From Fulvivirga imtechensis AK7 (GTDB taxonomy: Bacteria; Bacteroidota; Bacteroidia; Cytophagales; Cyclobacteriaceae), in the NCBI RefSeq assembly GCF_000331535.1, contig NZ_AMZN01000028.1:1-64000 (forward strand): a stretch of 64,000 bases of DNA, in the 5' to 3' direction. The position numbers and the translations under genes are program-made. Positions within the stretch are counted from its first letter, which is position 1, and each line of letters opens with the position of its first letter. Positions 58,746 to 64,000 of the stretch are shown here, in pieces. The notes under the pieces were generated by a model. It was not told where the DNA came from. It ran no database searches and saw only the letters and a list, made by a program, of their open reading frames with translations.

Positions 58746-61700
58746 GGTACCCTTCTGTCTGCTCCTGTTTGGGAAGAAGACAATATATCGAAACCAGCAG
58801 ATGAAAGCGCTTCAGCCTTCGCGGAACGACACATTATACTGTGCGAAATGTCGTCAATTGATGAAAAACGTATTGAAACTATGATCCCCGGCAGCCATTG
58901 CCTGACGCTCCGATCATCACAACAAAATATTGCGGAACGCTTTAGTGAAATTGCCGGAACTTGTTTTGAATTAATAAAAAATATACTTCATAAAAAGCCC
59001 TCCGGTAAAGTGCTTTTGCAGATTGTAATACCTGATAATCAGGAAGAAAAACTTTTTGCCGGACTGTCCGGATTGCTGAAAACTGCAGCGCTCGAAAACC
59101 CTCACATAGCCGGCCAGATTATTCTTTTGCAGACGGATATTTTCGGTGACGAACTGGTGAAACGACTGGAGCTGGAAAAAACAAGGCATCAGGATGAGGT
59201 CATAAAATATGATAATGATGGCCGCAGGGTTTTGCGTTTGCAGGAAATATCAACAAGAGGGAAAGCGCCTAAAATTGCTTTTAAAGATCGTGGTGTCTAC
59301 CTGATCACCGGAGGATTCGGTGGCTTGGGAGTTTTGTTTGCCAGAGAGATAATCAGGCAAACCAGCAAAGCCAGGATCATCTTAGCCGGCCGCTCGGAGC
59401 TAACGCCTGCAAGAAAGAAAGTGCTGGAAGAGTTGTCTGGTACGGGAACTTCAGTTGAATACCGGCAGGCAGATATCGCTGACCCGGATCAGGTCGGGCA
59501 ACTGATTACTTACATTAAGGGCCATTATAAACAAATCAATGGCATTATCCATTGTGCAGGAATAAATTCAGATAACTTCATTTTAAAGAAGACCGCTGAG
59601 GAATTCGGGCGTGTACTTTTACCCAAGGTCACCGGAACATTTAACCTCGACCAGGCCACGCATGATATCGATCTTGATTTCATGGTGTTGTTTTCCTCGG
59701 TAGCCTCATGGCTGGGCAACTCCGGGCAGGCCGACTATGCAGCGGCCAACGCTTTTATGGATCAATATGCAGTCTACCGCAATGCCCTGGTTGAGACTAA
59801 TAAGAGAAAAGGAAAAACCATCTCTGTCAACTGGCCATTGTGGCAGGAGGGCGGAATGAGGATGGACGAAGCAACCCAGGAGATGCTAGGGGAGATCACA
59901 GGCTTGCGGGCGCTGACCACCCCAGCCGGCATGCAAAACTTCTATCGCTGCCTGGAACTGCAGCATGAGCAGGTAATGGTAACGGACGGAGACTATACGC
60001 AAATACGCCACAGGCTATTTGAAAGAAACAAAGATCGTCCCCCAGTGGAAAGTACCCATGATTTTCATGATGTGCTACCCCTCGCAACTTCTGCTAACGG
60101 GTCTGATAAAAGGAGCCTTTTTGAAAAGGCACTGGATTTCATCTGCGGTGAACTGGCATCGCAGTTGAAAATAGCCCCTCATCAACTGGACCCACAGGCG
60201 CCAATGGAGAAATATGGTATAGATTCTATCCTGGCAATGAACCTTACCAACCAGTTGGAAAAATCTTTTGGTTCCTTGCCTAAAACTTTGTTCTTCGAAT
60301 ACCAGACAGCTCATGAACTCACGGAATATTTTACAAAGTCATTTCCGGACGTCCTCAAAGCGCTATTTAGCAAAAACAATGAAGGCAGCTCCTCGCAAAA
60401 GCCTGGTGATGTAGCAATGCCCAAACCTCAACTACAGGCCAGACAACGCTCAGGCGGTCGGTTTCTTCGTCAGCGCCAGGAACCTGTATCCGTAAAAAAC
60501 AGCAAGACCGATCATGACAGTGACCCAATCGCTATTGTGGGGTTGAGTGGCCGCTACCCTGAGGCAAAAGATATCCGGGAGTACTGGCAAAATCTCCGTC
60601 AGGGAAAAGACTGTATCATTGAAGTTCCCAAAGATCGGTGGGACTGGCGTGACTACTACTCTGAAGATCGTACGAAAGGCGGACACCATTATAGCAAATG
60701 GGGTGGGTTTATAGAAGGTGTTGATGAATTTGACCCGAGGTTCTTCAACATCGCACCGCGGGAAGCCGCGAATATTGATCCTCAGGAGCGCCTCTTTTTA
60801 CAACATGCCTGGATGGCGATCGAAGATGCAGGCTATACACGCGACAGTCTGCAAATAGCTGATGAGCAGGATCTTGCCGGTCAGGTAGGAGTGTACGTAG
60901 GTGTGATGTACGGAGAGTATCAACTCTTTGGAGCCCGGGGCAAGGGCATGGCGCTGATGAATAGTTATGCCAGTATTGCCAACAGGGTGTCTTATGTGCT
61001 TAACCTGCACGGCCCCAGCATGACACTGGATACTATGTGTTCTTCGTCATTGACGGCCATTCATTTGGCCTGTCAGGATCTACAGCTCGGAAGGACAAAC
61101 CTCGCGATAGCCGGAGGTGTTAATGTCAGCATTCATCCCAATAAATACTTGTACCTCAGTACGGGCCAGTTCATCTCCAGCGATGGCCATTGCCAAAGCT
61201 TTGGTGAGGGTGGTGATGGTTATATTCCCGGAGAAGGTGTTGGTGTGGTTATATTGAAAAGATTGTCAGAAGCCGAGCGGGATGGCAATCATATCTATGG
61301 CATTATTAAGGGCAGTGCACTCAATCATGGGGGCAAAACCAATGGTTATAGCGTACCCAATCCTAAGGCACAGGCTGCCGCCATTACCCGCGCGCTGTCG
61401 GAAGCCAATATAGACCCACGCCACATCAGCTACATAGAAGCTCACGGTACAGGCACCAAACTCGGTGACCCGATTGAAATAGCAGCGCTGAACCAGGCCT
61501 TTAAAAAGCACACAGAGGATAACGGCTTCTGCCTGATCGGATCAGCCAAGTCAAATATTGGCCATTGTGAATCAGCAGCAGGTATTGCAGGATTAACGAA
61601 AGTGTTACTACAACTGAAGCACAAGGAAATTGTGTCCTCGCTGCATTCGCAGAAGTTGAATCCCTATATCGATTTTAACGATACACCATTTACCGTCAAC

Positions 61701-64000
61701 CAAACCCTGACCCCCTGGCGCCAACCGGAGATTGAAGGAAAGCTATTGCCTCGCATTGCAGGTATATCTTCTTTTGGTGCAGGGGGATCAAATGCCCATA
61801 TCATTATACAGGAGTATGTGCCATCAGCGGAGGTAAGCCAGACTGTCGCTCCTGTGGCACATGATACCACGGTGGTGATACCTCTTTCAGCCCGAACAGC
61901 GGAGCAATTAAAACAAAAAGCCACTGATCTGCTGGACTTTATCCGTGCATTTCAGCCCGACCTCATTGCCATGGCCTATACCCTTCAGGTGGGCAGGGAA
62001 GCTATGGACGAGCGATTAGGCTTTGTGGTTAGTTCGATCGATCAGTTGGCAGATAAGCTTACGGCTTATATCAACGGTGAACAGGGTGTCGCAGATACTT
62101 ATCACGGTCAGGTAAAGCGTAACAAAGAGGTTTTTGGAAAAGATACAGACTTACAAAAAGACACCGAGCAATGGATAGCCCAAAAGCAACTCGGAAGGTT
62201 GCTGGATTTATGGGTCAAAGGCATTGATCTGGATTGGAGCAGGCTTTATGGCGACAACAGACCCAACCTGATCAGTTTACCGGCTTATCCATTTGCCCGT
62301 GAGCGATATTGGATAGATACGACAGATACTGAGGAGCTGATGTCAAATGCTTCTGCACCTGTTCTCCATCCTTTGTTGCACGTGAACACCTCAGACCTGG
62401 TGCAGCAGTGTTATAGTTCGACTTTTAGCGGTAATGAATTCTTCTTTGCGGATTACCCTTTGAACGGCAATGGTTCCGGGCAAAAAATGTTACCTGCCGT
62501 GGCATATCTGGAAATGGCCAGGGCTGCTGTAGAAAAATCTATGCCTGCCAAAGAAGGATCGGAACTCATCGAATTACATGATCTGGTCTGGGGTCAGCCC
62601 TTTATCGCTGCGGAAAATAAACAAATTGCTATAGCCCTGTTGACAAAAGATGGTGATGGAGTGGATTTTGAGATTTACAGCAAAGACGAAGCTGAGGAGG
62701 TTATCCATTGCCAGGGGTCCGCAAGCTTCGTGCCTTCAGCTAATCAAAAACTCGATACGGAACAGCTAAAAGGGCAAACGAAGGAGGGGAGACTGACAGC
62801 TAACGAGCTGTACACAATCTTCATCGAAGCGGGCATGAGCTATCCCGCAGCCCATCAGGGTGTCGTTTTTGTCGACCGGGGAGTGGATCAGGTACTTGCA
62901 CAGTTGAGAATACCTGAGGCAGTAGGGGTTAGTCAAAAAGATTATCAATTACACCCTGCTATTGTGGACAGCGCCCTGCACGCTGCTATTGCTTTGAATG
63001 TAAGTCAGCCTGTTATCCCTTTCGCTGTAGCATCGATCCGCATTGCATCAGCCTGTACTACAGAGATGCTTGCCTGGGTCCGATACACGCTGGGCAGTAG
63101 GGCAACAGATGACATTATCCAACTGGATATTGACCTGTGTGATCCACAAGGGAATATTTGCGTTCAAATGCGTGGAGTTGCCTGTCAGCAGGAGTCGCTG
63201 AACACCGCGGCTCAAGTGGATATTCCGGTTCAAACAGTTTCGTCTCCGGCACTTAAGGAGCCCCGTCAGATACCTCTGCCGCTACACGTAGCCAAGGGTA
63301 ACGGTAGCGGTGAACCATCGCAAAGTTTTGCAAATGTAGCATTGAAAAAACCAACAGCCATTTCGTTAGCTGCGCCTGATGACCTCGATCCGGGAAAAAT
63401 CAAACGTACCTCAGCAAAAGCTGCCGTTGTGCTTACAGACACAACCATAGGTTTCTCTTCAAAGGACAGTCGGTCGTCCACGGTTCCTTTGGTGAGTTTA
63501 TATGATCATGGAAACGGTATATTTTCCATCCTGATAGAGGCAGGTGGCACCAATAAGCTTTCGGATGACCTGACAAACCAACTCCTACTGGTGCTTAACA
63601 CGGTGCAAAAAGCGCCTTCAGTCAAGGTGTTGATCCTCAAAGGTTCAAAAGGTGGTTTCCTGCATGGCGGCCGAAATGAGTACAATGTGGCAGTTGAACA
63701 AAAACTGTATCAGGCGATCGCATCCTTTCCATACCCGGTCATTGCTGCTATGCAAGGCAACGCTGCAGGCGCAGGTTTCCTGGTTGGGGCGCTCTGTGAT
63801 TTTATGATTTGCAGCAGAGAAGCCAACTATTACTACACGATACCACAGGAAGGTATATTTCCTTCAGACCATGAATACCAGCTTTTTGAAGGACGGTTTG
63901 GTGCGGAGCTGGCCTCAGACTTTTTATATTGCTCTGAAACTTATACCGGTCAACAACTTCAAGCAAAAGGATGGACCTGCCCGATCCTTCCACAGGAGCA
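58632..64000 (+). CDS. Trans-AT PKS, 5' part only, second beta-branching module
   Basis: The frame is open from ATG 58632 to the window end (1789 codons). Domains: docking helices 1-35; KR about 38-480 (ITGGFGGLG at 226; Tyr in QADYAAANAF); ACP (GIDSIL, Ser 532). Then KS about 631-1065 (Cys 803, TMCSSS; HGTGT; NIGH) and DH about 1243-1530. In that DH the catalytic His is Tyr 1275, while Asp 1446 remains. An ECH-like domain from about 1620 (MQGNAAGAGF) continues past the edge. KR plus ACP complete the module started by DH3 of the previous protein. From KR to ECH it parallels residues 2063-3855 of that protein, so a whole block was duplicated. No AT is present. By analogy more ECH domains and Trp-flagged ACPs should follow. 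Confidence 0.93.
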   Translation, partial: MKRRLKQIYQDLFKGKLTQKEALQEIRALKQQGQEKGMGTLLSAPVWEEDNISKPADESASAFAERHIILCEMSSIDEKRIETMIPGSHCLTLRSSQQNIAERFSEIAGTCFELIKNILHKKPSGKVLLQIVIPDNQEEKLFAGLSGLLKTAALENPHIAGQIILLQTDIFGDELVKRLELEKTRHQDEVIKYDNDGRRVLRLQEISTRGKAPKIAFKDRGVYLITGGFGGLGVLFAREIIRQTSKARIILAGRSELTPARKKVLEELSGTGTSVEYRQADIADPDQVGQLITYIKGHYKQINGIIHCAGINSDNFILKKTAEEFGRVLLPKVTGTFNLDQATHDIDLDFMVLFSSVASWLGNSGQADYAAANAFMDQYAVYRNALVETNKRKGKTISVNWPLWQEGGMRMDEATQEMLGEITGLRALTTPAGMQNFYRCLELQHEQVMVTDGDYTQIRHRLFERNKDRPPVESTHDFHDVLPLATSANGSDKRSLFEKALDFICGELASQLKIAPHQLDPQAPMEKYGIDSILAMNLTNQLEKSFGSLPKTLFFEYQTAHELTEYFTKSFPDVLKALFSKNNEGSSSQKPGDVAMPKPQLQARQRSGGRFLRQRQEPVSVKNSKTDHDSDPIAIVGLSGRYPEAKDIREYWQNLRQGKDCIIEVPKDRWDWRDYYSEDRTKGGHHYSKWGGFIEGVDEFDPRFFNIAPREAANIDPQERLFLQHAWMAIEDAGYTRDSLQIADEQDLAGQVGVYVGVMYGEYQLFGARGKGMALMNSYASIANRVSYVLNLHGPSMTLDTMCSSSLTAIHLACQDLQLGRTNLAIAGGVNVSIHPNKYLYLSTGQFISSDGHCQSFGEGGDGYIPGEGVGVVILKRLSEAERDGNHIYGIIKGSALNHGGKTNGYSVPNPKAQAAAITRALSEANIDPRHISYIEAHGTGTKLGDPIEIAALNQAFKKHTEDNGFCLIGSAKSNIGHCESAAGIAGLTKVLLQLKHKEIVSSLHSQKLNPYIDFNDTPFTVNQTLTPWRQPEIEGKLLPRIAGISSFGAGGSNAHIIIQEYVPSAEVSQTVAPVAHDTTVVIPLSARTAEQLKQKATDLLDFIRAFQPDLIAMAYTLQVGREAMDERLGFVVSSIDQLADKLTAYINGEQGVADTYHGQVKRNKEVFGKDTDLQKDTEQWIAQKQLGRLLDLWVKGIDLDWSRLYGDNRPNLISLPAYPFARERYWIDTTDTEELMSNASAPVLHPLLHVNTSDLVQQCYSSTFSGNEFFFADYPLNGNGSGQKMLPAVAYLEMARAAVEKSMPAKEGSELIELHDLVWGQPFIAAENKQIAIALLTKDGDGVDFEIYSKDEAEEVIHCQGSASFVPSANQKLDTEQLKGQTKEGRLTANELYTIFIEAGMSYPAAHQGVVFVDRGVDQVLAQLRIPEAVGVSQKDYQLHPAIVDSALHAAIALNVSQPVIPFAVASIRIASACTTEMLAWVRYTLGSRATDDIIQLDIDLCDPQGNICVQMRGVACQQESLNTAAQVDIPVQTVSSPALKEPRQIPLPLHVAKGNGSGEPSQSFANVALKKPTAISLAAPDDLDPGKIKRTSAKAAVVLTDTTIGFSSKDSRSSTVPLVSLYDHGNGIFSILIEAGGTNKLSDDLTNQLLLVLNTVQKAPSVKVLILKGSKGGFLHGGRNEYNVAVEQKLYQAIASFPYPVIAAMQGNAAGAGFLVGALCDFMICSREANYYYTIPQEGIFPSDHEYQLFEGRFGAELASDFLYCSETYTGQQLQAKGWTCPILPQE

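Overview
The window comes from a Bacteroidota chromosome, probably a Cytophagales- or Chitinophagales-type gliding bacterium. The support is family-level: an UpxY-like NusG paralogue, DUF2243, DoxX and a Usp/KefB pair, with moderately AT-rich intergenic DNA. The species cannot be named from the sequence.

Positions 1-11,000 are ordinary accessory chromosome. They hold a 171-bp tandem repeat, a two-gene membrane operon (CPFC protein plus DUF2243), a P-type cation ATPase, a decayed TrkA-C antiporter remnant, a translationally coupled Usp plus CPA2 antiporter pair, and a minus-strand run (AraC regulator, haem-motif lipoprotein, DoxX, APC permease). A short MITE-like repeat occurs three times (7540-7695, about 10955-11076, 13202-13220).

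From about 11,900 to the window end, everything appears to belong to one very large trans-acyltransferase PKS/NRPS biosynthetic locus on the + strand that continues past position 64,000. It opens with a duplicated hairpin leader, a specialised NusG-like antiterminator and a second tandem-hairpin leader. A 7274-residue PKS follows (ACP, GNAT-like domain, PLP lyase, four KS modules, thioesterase). Next come two oxidoreductases, two START-fold proteins, a serine-type NRPS loading protein, a 5613-residue NRPS/PKS hybrid, and the first 1789 codons of a third PKS. No module contains an AT domain, and no AT gene lies in the window.

Suggested assembly order (inference): the serine A-T protein starts, C-A(alanine-like)-T extends, then KS-DH-KR-ACP, then a beta-branching module (KS, dead DH, three enoyl-CoA-hydratase-like domains, two Trp-flagged ACPs), then KS-DH split from KR-ACP across two proteins, then a second beta-branching module that runs off the window. 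The protein encoded first, the only one seen with a thioesterase, would act last. Its N-terminal ACP-GNAT-PLP-lyase block resembles in order the DUF-SH sulfur-inserting block of leinamycin-family synthases, and is the most unusual item here. HMG-synthase partners, trans-AT and further modules are expected beyond the right edge.
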